A DNA stretch of 64,000 nucleotides, taken from positions 1,612,001 to 1,676,000 of the forward strand of contig NC_002967.9 of the NCBI RefSeq assembly GCF_000008185.1. The letters are read 5' to 3'. The notes below the pieces were generated by a model that saw only the letters and a program-made list of their open reading frames with translations, made no database searches and was not told the DNA's origin. Of this stretch, positions 25,144-34,188 are shown one piece after another (position 1 is the first letter of the stretch; every line of letters begins with the position of its first letter). The stretch is from Treponema denticola ATCC 35405. Its GTDB lineage: Bacteria; Spirochaetota; Spirochaetia; Treponematales; Treponemataceae. The translations under genes were made by a program, and so were the position numbers.

Positions 25144-25650
25144 ATGGCAAATGCAGGAGGCCTTAATAAAAAGGCCAAGGTCGAAAATGATGACCTTTTA
25201 AAATTAGTTACATTCCAACTCGGAGAAGAACTTTACGGTGTAGAAATTATGGATGTTGACCAAATAGTCAGGGTTCAGGATGTAAGGCCTATTCCGAATG
25301 CTCCGTATTATGTTGAAGGAATTTTTAACCTACGAAGCGAAATTATTCCGGTAATAAGTCTTCACAAGAGATTTCACATAAAAAAGGCTTCTTTGGATGA
25401 AGGCGATGAGTTTTTGGGCGGCTTTATAATCATAAAGGTTGAGAACAATAAAATAGGTATTATAATCGATAGAGTAGCCCGTGTTGTTGACGTAAAAAAA
25501 GAAGAAATACAGCCTCCGCCCCAGATGATTGCAGGTATCGGAGCCGAGTACATTAACGGCGTTGTCCGCCGAGATCCGGGTTATCTGATAATCTTGGATA
25601 TTCACAGGCTCTTTAATCCGAAAGAATTACAGAAGATTACGAATTTATAA
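25144..25650 (+). CDS. cheW: Chemotaxis coupling protein CheW
   Basis: A 168-residue CheW that bridges chemoreceptors and the CheA kinase. The start is set at 25144 by GGAGGAAGG upstream. The fold is recognisable: LVTFQLGEELYGVEIMDVDQ, then RPIPNAPYYVEGIFNLRSEI and VISLHKRF, and the second lobe GIIIDRVARVVDV, with INGVVRR near the end. The NLRG-type loop reads NLRSEIIPV. No other chemotaxis gene is nearby; it is co-transcribed with a DegT-type aminotransferase gene 5 bases downstream. Confidence 0.96.
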   Translation: MANAGGLNKKAKVENDDLLKLVTFQLGEELYGVEIMDVDQIVRVQDVRPIPNAPYYVEGIFNLRSEIIPVISLHKRFHIKKASLDEGDEFLGGFIIIKVENNKIGIIIDRVARVVDVKKEEIQPPPQMIAGIGAEYINGVVRRDPGYLIILDIHRLFNPKELQKITNL

Positions 25651-25655
25651 AAATT

Positions 25656-26681
25656 ATGAAAATACCCGTTTACAGTTCCACTATAAGACGCTCCGAAATG
25701 GATGCTGTTCTTACATGTATGGTTGAGGAAAAAATAGGCCCCGGTGAGATGAACCAAAAGCTTATCAAGCAGGTTTGCGAGACCTTTCAAACGGCAGGAG
25801 CCGCCGCATTTAGAAGCCCGGCCATAGCTTTAAATTATGCTTTAAAGGCCTTAAACCTTGAAAACGAAGCATTGGTTATTATCTCAAGCCTTGCACCATC
25901 TTGGCAATATGTAGAATTAAACCGCCAAGGGTATAAGCCGATTGTGCTTGATGTAGAAGCCGATTCCGTTTTTCCTTCCTTCGAGAGCATTGAAAATGCG
26001 GTTCAAGCAGGCGGAAGAGTTCTTGTCCTACATGAAACCTTGGGCTTTTTACCCGATATGGAAAAGATATTAAGCTTAAACATTCCCGTAATAGAAGATA
26101 TTTCTCAAAGTGCAGGAGCTGCCTATAAGGAAAAATATGCCGGCAGTATGGGAGTCTTTTCGATTTTGGGACTGGAAGAAAAGGATATTCTAACAGGTGG
26201 AGGAGGTGCCGTATTACTTGCTCCCGAAAGGCGGAATGCAATAGTTTTAAAAAAACTTTATGACGAATCCCCTCTTACAGACCAATTGCCCGACATAAAT
26301 GCTTCCTTGGCCTTTGTGCAGTTGAAGCAGATGGCAAAAAACATGGAGCAGCGCAAGGAAATGCACGAGTCCTATATCCGCTCTTTAATGCAGGGAAAAC
26401 ATAAAACGATAGCTCAAAAAGAAGACACGGTAAATCCGGTTTATTCTTTTCCGGTTATTTTAAATTCCGGAGTTTCTGATGTGCAAAAATATGCGGCAAA
26501 AAAGGATATAGACATAGAGCTTGCTTTTAAAAATTCTACCGTCGAATACTTAAAAGAAAATCAAGAAAGTTTTATAAATGCATCTTCTCTTTTATTAAGA
26601 TGTGTTCTTTTTCCTCTTTATCCGCGATTGGGTGCAAAAAAATCGTCCGAGATTGCAAGAGTTTTAGCTACCCTGCCCTAA
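25656..26681 (+). CDS. DegT/DnrJ/EryC1/StrS-family aminotransferase, divergent
   Basis: A 341-residue PLP-dependent protein of the family that makes amino sugars. The expected pattern is present: EDISQSAGAAYKEKYAGSMG, then FSILGLEEKDILTGGGGAV, where the Lys of EEKD is the candidate PLP lysine before the Gly-rich GGGG. The family's more usual GTSHGD/FSF motifs are blurred, so substrate or even activity is uncertain. It sits 5 bases after cheW and upstream of nadK. No sugar nucleotide genes are nearby. Confidence 0.75.
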   Translation: MKIPVYSSTIRRSEMDAVLTCMVEEKIGPGEMNQKLIKQVCETFQTAGAAAFRSPAIALNYALKALNLENEALVIISSLAPSWQYVELNRQGYKPIVLDVEADSVFPSFESIENAVQAGGRVLVLHETLGFLPDMEKILSLNIPVIEDISQSAGAAYKEKYAGSMGVFSILGLEEKDILTGGGGAVLLAPERRNAIVLKKLYDESPLTDQLPDINASLAFVQLKQMAKNMEQRKEMHESYIRSLMQGKHKTIAQKEDTVNPVYSFPVILNSGVSDVQKYAAKKDIDIELAFKNSTVEYLKENQESFINASSLLLRCVLFPLYPRLGAKKSSEIARVLATLP

Positions 26682-26721
26682 TTTCTTTTATAAAATTAGG
26701 CCGAGCTTTTAAGGAGGAATT

Positions 26722-27576
26722 TTGAAAAAAGTCCTTATAGTTTTAAGTATCGAAAAACCCAATGCAAAAAAGATTTGTAAAGAAATTGAAGCTTTTTTAT
26801 CGGCAAAGGGAATCGATTCCTTTGTATATAAATATGACGGCATCTCCCATTCTCCCGAATTAAACGAAGACTATGACCTTGCAATAAGCCTTGGCGGAGA
26901 CGGTACGGTTTTATTTACTGCCCGTTATAGTGCTCCTCGGCATATTCCCGTTTTTCCGATAAATTTAGGGAGGTTCGGTTTTATAGCAAATATCGAACCC
27001 AAGGAATGGGAAGGAGAACTTTTACACCTCTTAAACGGAAAACAAGCCTTACATAAAAGGATGCTCCTTTCAGCTTCGATAAATCGGAAAAATAAAGAAA
27101 TTGTAAAATATGAGGCCTTAAATGATGCCGTTGTTTCAGGTTCGGGCATAGCAAAGCTGATAAACTTGGATATTTCCTTTAACGGAATTTCTTTCGGTGT
27201 TTTTAGAGCTGACGGGGTAATAGTTTCTACTCCTACAGGTTCGACTGCCTACTCGGCAGCTTCGGGAGGACCAATCTTAGACCCCGATGTATCGGCCTTT
27301 GTTTTGACCCCTATTTCTCCTTTTTCCTTATCGAACCGCCCCTTGGTTCTTCCATCGTCGGGTCAAATGAAGATAAAAATTCTTCCTGCAAGAGCAAAAG
27401 ACATTATAGTTTCAATTGACGGACAGGAGATGGTTTCTTTACAAGAAGACGATGAGATTATAATAAGCGAGTCTCCCAATAAGGTAAAAATGGCAGGCTG
27501 TTCTCCCGATAATTTTTACAAGGCCCTGCGTTCAAAGCTCGGCTGGTCGGGTTCTTCATCGCCCAAACTGAATTGA
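26722..27576 (+). CDS. nadK: NAD kinase
   Basis: A 284-residue ATP-NAD kinase that makes NADP. The hallmark GGDGT motif (SLGGDGTVLFTAR, about residues 57-69) is present, along with NLGRFGFIA and the catalytic/substrate loop TPTGSTAYSAASGGPI (about 172-187). A TTG start at 26722 follows a strong AAGGAGGAA. It lies in the same direction as the aminotransferase gene, 40 bases downstream. Confidence 0.96.
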   Translation: MKKVLIVLSIEKPNAKKICKEIEAFLSAKGIDSFVYKYDGISHSPELNEDYDLAISLGGDGTVLFTARYSAPRHIPVFPINLGRFGFIANIEPKEWEGELLHLLNGKQALHKRMLLSASINRKNKEIVKYEALNDAVVSGSGIAKLINLDISFNGISFGVFRADGVIVSTPTGSTAYSAASGGPILDPDVSAFVLTPISPFSLSNRPLVLPSSGQMKIKILPARAKDIIVSIDGQEMVSLQEDDEIIISESPNKVKMAGCSPDNFYKALRSKLGWSGSSSPKLN

Positions 27577-27593
27577 TGCAAAAATTGAATTGA

Positions 27594-27622
27594 TTGACAT
27601 TTTCTCCCCTTTATTGTATTAT
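27594..27622 (+). promoter_or_regulatory. Promoter of the ABC-F gene, probably leaderless
   Basis: Consensus TTGACA (27594-27599), 17 bases, TATTAT (27617-27622). The ATG at 27631 starts 8 bases after the -10 box, the same geometry as aspS, and no ribosome site is present. Confidence 0.75.
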
Positions 27623-27630
27623 CGTATCTT

Positions 27631-29283
27631 ATGATTACAGTAAGCGATTTAAGTTTAAAGTTCGGCGACAGGCCGCTTTTTAAGGATGTTAATTTAAAAT
27701 TTACAAAAGGCAACTGCTACGGAATTATCGGCGCAAACGGAGCCGGAAAGTCTACTTTTTTAAAAGTGCTTTCGGGAGAATTGGAGCATGACTCAGGTGA
27801 GTTCAGTATTACCCCCGGAGAGCGAATGGCTGTTTTAAGGCAGGATCACTTTGCCTTTGATGAGTACAGCGTAAAAGACACGGTTTTTATGGGCTATCCT
27901 AAGCTCTACAATGTTAGAAATGAAAGAGAAGCCATTTATGCAAAAGAAAATTTTAGCGAAGAAGACGGAATACGGGCTTCGGAGTTGGAGGCCGAATTTG
28001 CCGATTTAAACGGCTGGGAGGCTGAAAATCAAATAGAGCAAATTCTTTCAGGTCTAGGTCTTGATGAAAACTACCATGACAGGATGATGAGCGAACTGGA
28101 TGAGGGGCAGAAGGTGCGGGTCTTGCTGGCTCAGGCTATCTTCGGCACCCCCGATATTCTTCTTTTGGACGAACCGACAAACGGTTTAGACCTTGAATCC
28201 ATAGCATGGCTTGAAGAGTTTTTAATAGACTTTCCCAATATTATAATTGTTGTTTCTCACGACAGGCATTTTTTAAATGCGGTTTGTACCCATGTCTGCG
28301 ACATTGACTACGGAAAAATCCGCATGTATTCAGGTAACTACGATTTCTGGTACCAGATGAGCAGAATTATGCAAAGGCAGGCTAAGGACCAACAAAAGAA
28401 GAGAGAAGAAAAGATGAAGGATTTGAGGGAGTTTATCCTACGCTTTGCCTCAAATGCTGCAAAGAGCCGTCAGGCAACCAGCCGAAAAAAAGTTTACGAT
28501 AAACTGGCCTTGGAAGAAATTGAAGTTACGAGCCGTAAATTCCCTTATGTTCATTTTAAGCCCAATAGGGAAATCGGAAATAATGTTGTCCGCACCGAAA
28601 AAATTTTTTATAAGACGCCCGACACAGCGGAAGAAAAGGGTATTCAGCTTTTAAGCGATTTTTCGTTTACGGTAAACAGAACCGATAAGATAGCCTTCGT
28701 AGGCCAAGAGCATAATTCCAAAACCGCCCTCTTCGATATTTTAACCGGAAAATTAAACCCCGATTCGGGAGATGTTTACTGGGGACAGACCGTATCCCAT
28801 GCCTACCTTAATAAGGACAATGCCGAGTATTTTAATAACGATTTAAATATTACCGAATGGCTTAAACAATATTCCCCCGACCAAGATGATGCCTATGTAA
28901 GAGGCTTTTTAGGCCGAATGCTTTTTTCGGGTGATGAGTCATTAAAGCCCGTAAATGTTCTATCCGGAGGTGAAAAGGTACGCTGTATGTTGAGTAAGCT
29001 CATGCTTTCGGGAGCAAATGTTTTAATATTGGATGAGCCGACAAACCACCTCGATCTTGAAGCTATTACGAGTCTAAACGATGCCCTTGTGGAATTCCCC
29101 GGTGTTATTCTTTTTAACTCCCATGACCACGAATTTATTTCTTCAATTGCAAATAGAATTATCGAAATTACCCCCAACGGCGTAATCGACAGGATGATGA
29201 ATTTTGACGACTATATAAAAGACGAACACGTCAAAAAGCTGCGTGAAGAACTATACGGCAACACCAAAAAGATGCAGATTTAA
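27631..29283 (+). CDS. ABC-F ATPase, YbiT-like
   Basis: A 550-residue soluble protein with two ABC domains and no membrane segments: the ABC-F family that acts on the ribosome. Domain 1 has Walker A GANGAGKS and a degenerate signature SELDEGQ, with LLLDEPTNGLDLES as Walker B. The inter-domain linker (about residues 235-300) is helical and basic and leads to FASNAAKSRQATSRKK. Domain 2 has GQEHNSKTAL as a divergent Walker A, signature NVLSGGEKVRC and ILDEPTNHLDLEA. It resembles YbiT more than the antibiotic-protection subgroups. Confidence 0.9.
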   Translation: MITVSDLSLKFGDRPLFKDVNLKFTKGNCYGIIGANGAGKSTFLKVLSGELEHDSGEFSITPGERMAVLRQDHFAFDEYSVKDTVFMGYPKLYNVRNEREAIYAKENFSEEDGIRASELEAEFADLNGWEAENQIEQILSGLGLDENYHDRMMSELDEGQKVRVLLAQAIFGTPDILLLDEPTNGLDLESIAWLEEFLIDFPNIIIVVSHDRHFLNAVCTHVCDIDYGKIRMYSGNYDFWYQMSRIMQRQAKDQQKKREEKMKDLREFILRFASNAAKSRQATSRKKVYDKLALEEIEVTSRKFPYVHFKPNREIGNNVVRTEKIFYKTPDTAEEKGIQLLSDFSFTVNRTDKIAFVGQEHNSKTALFDILTGKLNPDSGDVYWGQTVSHAYLNKDNAEYFNNDLNITEWLKQYSPDQDDAYVRGFLGRMLFSGDESLKPVNVLSGGEKVRCMLSKLMLSGANVLILDEPTNHLDLEAITSLNDALVEFPGVILFNSHDHEFISSIANRIIEITPNGVIDRMMNFDDYIKDEHVKKLREELYGNTKKMQI

Positions 29284-29298
29284 AAATCTGTTCTATAA

Positions 29299-31089
29299 TT
29301 ATGATTGAAATTTCTCGTTTATAACATAGCCCTTTCGATCCCGCTTCGGACTTCTCGGCATTTCCCATATAAAATGGTCCGTATGTAAAAGACTGTGCGC
29401 TTTGTGGCTGTTCGGCTTTTCAAAGAAATCATTATAGAGAGCTTTTATGCATTCGTTTTCATGAGAATACCGCACTTTTGAGTTCTTATCGATAAAGTAT
29501 AAATTACTGCCTCTTTTAACAGCTAATTCACCGGATTCATGTATCGGCTGCCCTCCGCCTCCTACGCATCCGCCGGGGCAAGCCATAATTTCTACAAAAT
29601 CATAGTGTTTTTCGCCTGCTTCTATAGAATCTATAAGCCGTCTGGTATTGGCAAGTCCGCTGGTTACGGCAATCCGTAAATTATTTTCTTTTAAGGTAAA
29701 AGATGCTTCAATAATGCCCGACTCTTCTTGCGAAGAATGCCTTACAACCTTAAAAGCATCCGGCGGACAATTTTTTCCCATAATGGCATAATAGGCTGTA
29801 CGTAAGGCGGCCTCCATAACACCGCCTGTAGCTCCGAAAATAATTCCGGCTCCTGAAGCATCATGGAAAAGCTTATCGGGTTCCGTTTCTTTAAGGGTTT
29901 CGGGGAGAATATGAGCAGACTTAAGCATCCTTACAAATTCCCGCGTAGTCAAAACACAGTCCATGTCATGTCCTGCATACTCTCCATAGAAAAGCTCCAT
30001 ATCGATTTCGCTTTTTTTTGCAACACAGGGCATAATAGCTACAGAGAAAATATCCTCAGGTTTTTTACCGATTTTTTCTGCAAAATATGACTTCATAACC
30101 GCACCGAACATCTGCATGGGAGACTTAGCGGAAGATAGATGAGAAACCAAATGAGGATATTGGCTTTTTATAAAGCGAACCCATCCGGGACAACAGGAGG
30201 TAAACATCGGTTTATCTTTTAGCTCTCCCTTCGAAAAACGTTCAATAAATTCATAGGCTTCTTCCATTATGGTTAAATCTGCCGAAAAGGCTGTATCAAA
30301 TACGTAGTCGGCTCCTATTCTTTTTAATGCATCAAATATTTTGTTTACGGAAGCATCTTTTAGATCAAGGCCGATATGTTCTCCCCAAGCCGTACGTATT
30401 GCAGGGGCTACTTGCACGACAACAACCTTATCAGGATTTGCAACTGCCCTCCAGAATTTTTCCGTGTCATCTCTTTCACGTAAGGCACCCACGGGACAAT
30501 GGGTAATACACTGACCGCATAAAGAGCAGTCTGCATCGGCTATAGTCCTTGAGCCTGAAACATTTATTGTAGTTCTTGCTCCCGTTCCTTCCAACTCCCA
30601 AATGTTCAGGCTTTGGATCTTATCGCAAACCTGAATACAGCGCATACATTTAATACATTTTTTTGAATCCCGTATAAGAGGAAAATTCTTATCCCATGGC
30701 TGATCTTCAAGCTGTTCTTCATATAAAACATCTTGAATGTTAAGATCGTTTGCAAGAGTTTGTAAGGTACAGTTTCCGCTTCTTACACAGATGGCACACT
30801 TACAATCATGCTGTGACAAAATCATCTGAACGGTTCTTCTTCTGTCAATTCTTACCTTGGGGCTGTTAGTGTATACAACCATTCCTTCTTCAACGGAATT
30901 ATTACAAGCGGTTATAAGTTTTTCTTTTCCTTCCAGTTCAACAACACATACACGGCAGGCAGCAATTTCATTTATTCCTTTTAAAAAACAAAGTTTCGGT
31001 ATAGGGATTCCGGCGCTTTCTGCAGCTTCCATAATCGTCATGTTTTCTTTAGCCGATATTTTTATATTATCTATAGTCAAGTTTACCAT
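29299..31089 (-). CDS. hydA: [FeFe]-hydrogenase catalytic subunit
   Basis: A 596-residue hydrogenase. The N-terminal NuoG-like region has a [2Fe-2S] domain (CFLKG, then CRVC), a His-ligated [4Fe-4S] site (HDCKCAICVRSGNC) and two bacterial-ferredoxin motifs (CIKCMRCIQVC and CSLCGQCITHC). All three H-cluster motifs are intact: TSCCPGW, PCVAKK and CPGGCVGGGGQP, so it should be active. Its start overlaps the end of the upstream flavoprotein gene by 7 bases. With a GltD-like partner instead of NuoE/NuoF subunits it resembles the glutamate-synthase-linked group A2 [FeFe] hydrogenases (from memory). The physiological electron carrier, NAD(P)H or ferredoxin, is not decided by the sequence. Confidence 0.93.
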   Translation of the reverse strand: MVNLTIDNIKISAKENMTIMEAAESAGIPIPKLCFLKGINEIAACRVCVVELEGKEKLITACNNSVEEGMVVYTNSPKVRIDRRRTVQMILSQHDCKCAICVRSGNCTLQTLANDLNIQDVLYEEQLEDQPWDKNFPLIRDSKKCIKCMRCIQVCDKIQSLNIWELEGTGARTTINVSGSRTIADADCSLCGQCITHCPVGALRERDDTEKFWRAVANPDKVVVVQVAPAIRTAWGEHIGLDLKDASVNKIFDALKRIGADYVFDTAFSADLTIMEEAYEFIERFSKGELKDKPMFTSCCPGWVRFIKSQYPHLVSHLSSAKSPMQMFGAVMKSYFAEKIGKKPEDIFSVAIMPCVAKKSEIDMELFYGEYAGHDMDCVLTTREFVRMLKSAHILPETLKETEPDKLFHDASGAGIIFGATGGVMEAALRTAYYAIMGKNCPPDAFKVVRHSSQEESGIIEASFTLKENNLRIAVTSGLANTRRLIDSIEAGEKHYDFVEIMACPGGCVGGGGQPIHESGELAVKRGSNLYFIDKNSKVRYSHENECIKALYNDFFEKPNSHKAHSLLHTDHFIWEMPRSPKRDRKGYVINEKFQS

Positions 31090-32912
31090 AATCGTTCCCG
31101 TCCTCCCTTAAATATACCAAATCCGAAGTGATCGCATTTAAGACAGCGATTTGATTCTTGACAAGCTTCCTTTTTACTCATACAGAATTCTACGCCTTCA
31201 AAATCCTTTATTCTTTCAGAAGCTTCCCTCTCTCCAAGTTCAACCCTTCCGCAAGCAAGGCGGTCATCAATATTGGGAATGGGAATTTCTATATCACAGC
31301 TTATAGTGTGGCTATAGCCTAAATATTCGTCTATATTTGCGGCCATAACTTTTCCGGCGGCAATGGCCTTTATAACCGTAGCGGGGCCTGAAGCACAGTC
31401 TCCGCCTGAAAATAGGCCAGGCATTCCTTGAAAACTTGCGCTGGGCATGGTAAAAAGCTTTCCTCGATCAACCGGTATACCGGAATCTTCATAATGTTGA
31501 GTTTCGATATCCTGACCTATTGCAACGACAAGCACTTCACACGGAATAAAAATATCAGGTTCTCCTGTAGATACAACGGAGGCTCGCCCGTCTTTTATTT
31601 TGGAAATCATCTGAGGAGTAACCCAAACGCCTGTGAGTTTTCCATTCTTTACTTCAAGTTTTGAAGGAGCTTTTAGGGTCATCATTTCTACCCCTTCGGC
31701 TAAGGCTCCTTCTATTTCGGCAGGAAGAGCCGTCATATCGGCTACACGCCTTCGGTAAAGACAGGTAACTTTTTCCGATTTTAGACGGACAGCAGTACGC
31801 ACTGCATCCATGGCAACATTTCCGCCTCCTATTATTGCAGTTTTTTTACCTGTTAAATCCATGCCCTTATCCATTCCCACATCTCTAAGGAATTGAACAG
31901 CAGAGATAACGCCTTCCGAATCTTCTCCTTCAAGGCCCAGCTTTTTGTCGGTTGAGGCTCCAATTGCTATTATAGCCGCATCATTATCTTTTATAAGTTC
32001 ATTGAGTTCTATATCGGTTCCTATTTTTTTACCGTAAACGACTTTAACTCCGGTTTCAAGAATTGCATCTATATCTTCGTCCAATCTGTCCTTAGGGAGA
32101 CGGTAATTAGGTATACCGTAACGGAGCATCCCTCCTAATTTGGGCAGCATCTCATATACGGTTGTCTGATGTCCCATGAGCTGTAAATAATAAGCCGCGG
32201 TAAGCCCGGCAGGCCCTCCTCCGACTATGGCGATCGATTTTCCTGTAGAGGGTGCACATGGGGGAGGCGGAACTTTTCCGGCAAATTCAACGGCAACCCT
32301 TTTTAATCCTCTTATATTTATTGCGGTGTCTACCATATTTCGACGGCACCTATGTTCGCAAGGATGTTCACAGATAAAGGCACATGTAGAAGGAAAAGGA
32401 TTGTCCTTTCTGATTAAGCGGACGGCATCGGCATATCTTTCATCCCTGACAAGGGCAATATAGCCCGGAATATCCACATTTGCAGGACAGAGGGCTACAC
32501 AGGGTACGGGCTGAGTTGTTATACAGCCGCATCTTCCGTGTTTTATATGTTCTTCAAAGTCATCACGGCAATAGATTATGCTTTTATAAACCATATCGGC
32601 TGCTTCATACCCCAGTGCACAGTCTGCTGTTTCCCTTATAGATTTAGCAGTTTCTTCAATAAGATCAAGGGTTTTCATTGTTGATTTTCCGTTTAGGACA
32701 TCAGTTAAAATATGCTTTAACTGTAAAAGGCCGATACGGCATGGTGCACATTTTCCGCAAGTTTGGGCATGACACATTTCAATAAAGGCTCGTGTTATGT
32801 AAACGGGACAAAGTCCGGGAGGACTTGCTTCAATTCGATGTTGAAGATTCTCATACAGTTCTTCAATTATAATTTGAGACCGGTTTTGTGAAAATATCTC
32901 AAGTCGACTCAT
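31083..32912 (-). CDS. GltD-like NAD(P)/FAD oxidoreductase with NuoF-type Fe-S domain
   Basis: About 609 residues. The start at 32912 is chosen over 32918 because AAGGAG lies 7 bases before it and only 1 base before the other. Residues 40-130 are a NuoF C-terminal-like [4Fe-4S] domain (CGKCAPCRIG, with a distant Cys). A GltD-type module follows, with CPANVDIPGYI and CEHPCEHRCRRN cluster motifs, FAD site GGGPAGLTAAYYL, NAD(P) site GGGNVAMDAV and a final CASGPATVIKAIAAG. No GltA subunit is present, so it likely feeds electrons from NAD(P)H to the hydrogenase or back rather than making glutamate. Confidence 0.88.
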   Translation of the reverse strand: MSRLEIFSQNRSQIIIEELYENLQHRIEASPPGLCPVYITRAFIEMCHAQTCGKCAPCRIGLLQLKHILTDVLNGKSTMKTLDLIEETAKSIRETADCALGYEAADMVYKSIIYCRDDFEEHIKHGRCGCITTQPVPCVALCPANVDIPGYIALVRDERYADAVRLIRKDNPFPSTCAFICEHPCEHRCRRNMVDTAINIRGLKRVAVEFAGKVPPPPCAPSTGKSIAIVGGGPAGLTAAYYLQLMGHQTTVYEMLPKLGGMLRYGIPNYRLPKDRLDEDIDAILETGVKVVYGKKIGTDIELNELIKDNDAAIIAIGASTDKKLGLEGEDSEGVISAVQFLRDVGMDKGMDLTGKKTAIIGGGNVAMDAVRTAVRLKSEKVTCLYRRRVADMTALPAEIEGALAEGVEMMTLKAPSKLEVKNGKLTGVWVTPQMISKIKDGRASVVSTGEPDIFIPCEVLVVAIGQDIETQHYEDSGIPVDRGKLFTMPSASFQGMPGLFSGGDCASGPATVIKAIAAGKVMAANIDEYLGYSHTISCDIEIPIPNIDDRLACGRVELGEREASERIKDFEGVEFCMSKKEACQESNRCLKCDHFGFGIFKGGRERLW

Positions 32913-32968
32913 TTGCATACTCCTTATATCATATATATTAACCTAAGTTAAATCCACTTACACCTTTA

Positions 32969-32997
32969 ATTGTACACTATGTTTATCAAAATAGCAA
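32969..32997 (-). promoter_or_regulatory. Promoter of the hydrogenase operon
   Basis: On the minus strand: TTGCTA (32997-32992), 17 bases, TACAAT (32974-32969). Between it and the start lies an inverted repeat TTAAC-CTAA-GTTAA (32938-32951) that could bind a regulator. Confidence 0.65.
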
Positions 32998-33037
32998 GTT
33001 TTAATTTGATAACTTTAGAATTTTTTCTATAAAGTGT

Positions 33038-34129
33038 TTATTCTATAAGGCCGTATTTCATCGAATAGATTAAAACCCTTATCGAAAGGCTGTCATCCTT
33101 GAGGTATTTTTTGATTCTTTCTTCGGCTCCTCTTTCCATGGCTTTGAGAATCATTTCAATCTTGTTTTCAACAAGATAGTTGAAGGCTTCTTCAGCCGTT
33201 AAAAAGGCATTGACCGTTTCGATTGTTTTTTTGTCTGCCCCATGCATGGCAAGGTAGTAGACAAAGGCTTCCATGCGCGTGTCGGCGGTCCGGTTATGGG
33301 TGTTAAAAATACCTATGGAAAGTTTAGCGAATTTACCTATGTGTCCGAGTAAGGTCATGGTTTTAAAGCCTTTAGAATAGGCATAGCTTAAACTATCTCC
33401 TATATAGTTTGAAATTTTTACGGTGGGAAGGTCTATTATAGTGTTTAGTTTTTCTTTAAGGCCTTCCCCGTAGTTTCCGGGTACCAAAAGTATTTCTTTT
33501 TTTTCCGAATTTTGTAATATTCCGTCTATTTCAAGATAGATGGTTTTTTTGATAGCATCCTCGCTCATAGGATAGACTATGCCCTTTGTACCTATAATAG
33601 AGATGCCGCCTTCAACACCGATATTTTTATTAAATGTTTTTTTGCCGATTTCGGCTCCTTGAGGACTGAAAATTTCTACATTGAAGCCCTTTTTTGAAAC
33701 CTTTAAAACTTCTTTTTCTATCATTTGACGGGGTACGGGATTAATGGCAGCCTCCCCTACTTCTCCGAAAAGACCTTTTTTGGTAATTCTTCCTATACCC
33801 TCTCCCCCATCAATGAGAACCTTCCCATCGTTTCTATAAGATACCCGAGCATAGATATAGATGCCGTCGGTGCTGTCCGGGTCGTCTCCCGCATCTTTTT
33901 GAACGGCTGCCTCTCCAATAGCTGTCCCGTCTTTGTTTTTATATGAGCGGCAATGCTCTACCGGAAGGTCAAGGACAAGTCCTGCAGGCGTATCGATTTT
34001 AACCGAGGTCATAGTTTCACCGCCCAAAATCAAGGCCGCTGCCTTAGCCGCCGCCGCCGCACAGCTCCCCGTCGTATATCCGCATCTTAGCTTTTGTCCG
34101 TCTTTGTCGATATATAAATCCAGTTTCAT
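33038..34129 (-). CDS. cbiD: Cobalt-precorrin-5B (C1)-methyltransferase
   Basis: A 363-residue CbiD of the anaerobic cobalamin pathway. It begins with the family signature LRCGYTTGSCAAAAAKAA (about residues 14-31), then DAGDDPDSTDG, GGEGIGRITKKGL and INPVPRQM. LVPGNYGEGL and LLGHIGKFAKLSIGIFNTHN lie in the C-terminal half. No other cobalamin genes are in the window. Both neighbours run in the same direction: an ECF transporter operon upstream, whose substrate could conceivably be related, and the hydrogenase pair beyond its far side. Confidence 0.95.
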   Translation of the reverse strand: MKLDLYIDKDGQKLRCGYTTGSCAAAAAKAAALILGGETMTSVKIDTPAGLVLDLPVEHCRSYKNKDGTAIGEAAVQKDAGDDPDSTDGIYIYARVSYRNDGKVLIDGGEGIGRITKKGLFGEVGEAAINPVPRQMIEKEVLKVSKKGFNVEIFSPQGAEIGKKTFNKNIGVEGGISIIGTKGIVYPMSEDAIKKTIYLEIDGILQNSEKKEILLVPGNYGEGLKEKLNTIIDLPTVKISNYIGDSLSYAYSKGFKTMTLLGHIGKFAKLSIGIFNTHNRTADTRMEAFVYYLAMHGADKKTIETVNAFLTAEEAFNYLVENKIEMILKAMERGAEERIKKYLKDDSLSIRVLIYSMKYGLIE

Positions 34130-34188
34130 TTTATAGATAAGATTATAGCATTAAAAATGGGTTTTTGAAAGAGGATATACACCCTTTC

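Noticed and set aside
32938-32951. Rex (NADH-sensing) operator at the hydrogenase promoter
   Set aside because: Rex sites have GTTAA or GTGAA first and TTAAC or TTCAC second; here the arms are in the reverse order.
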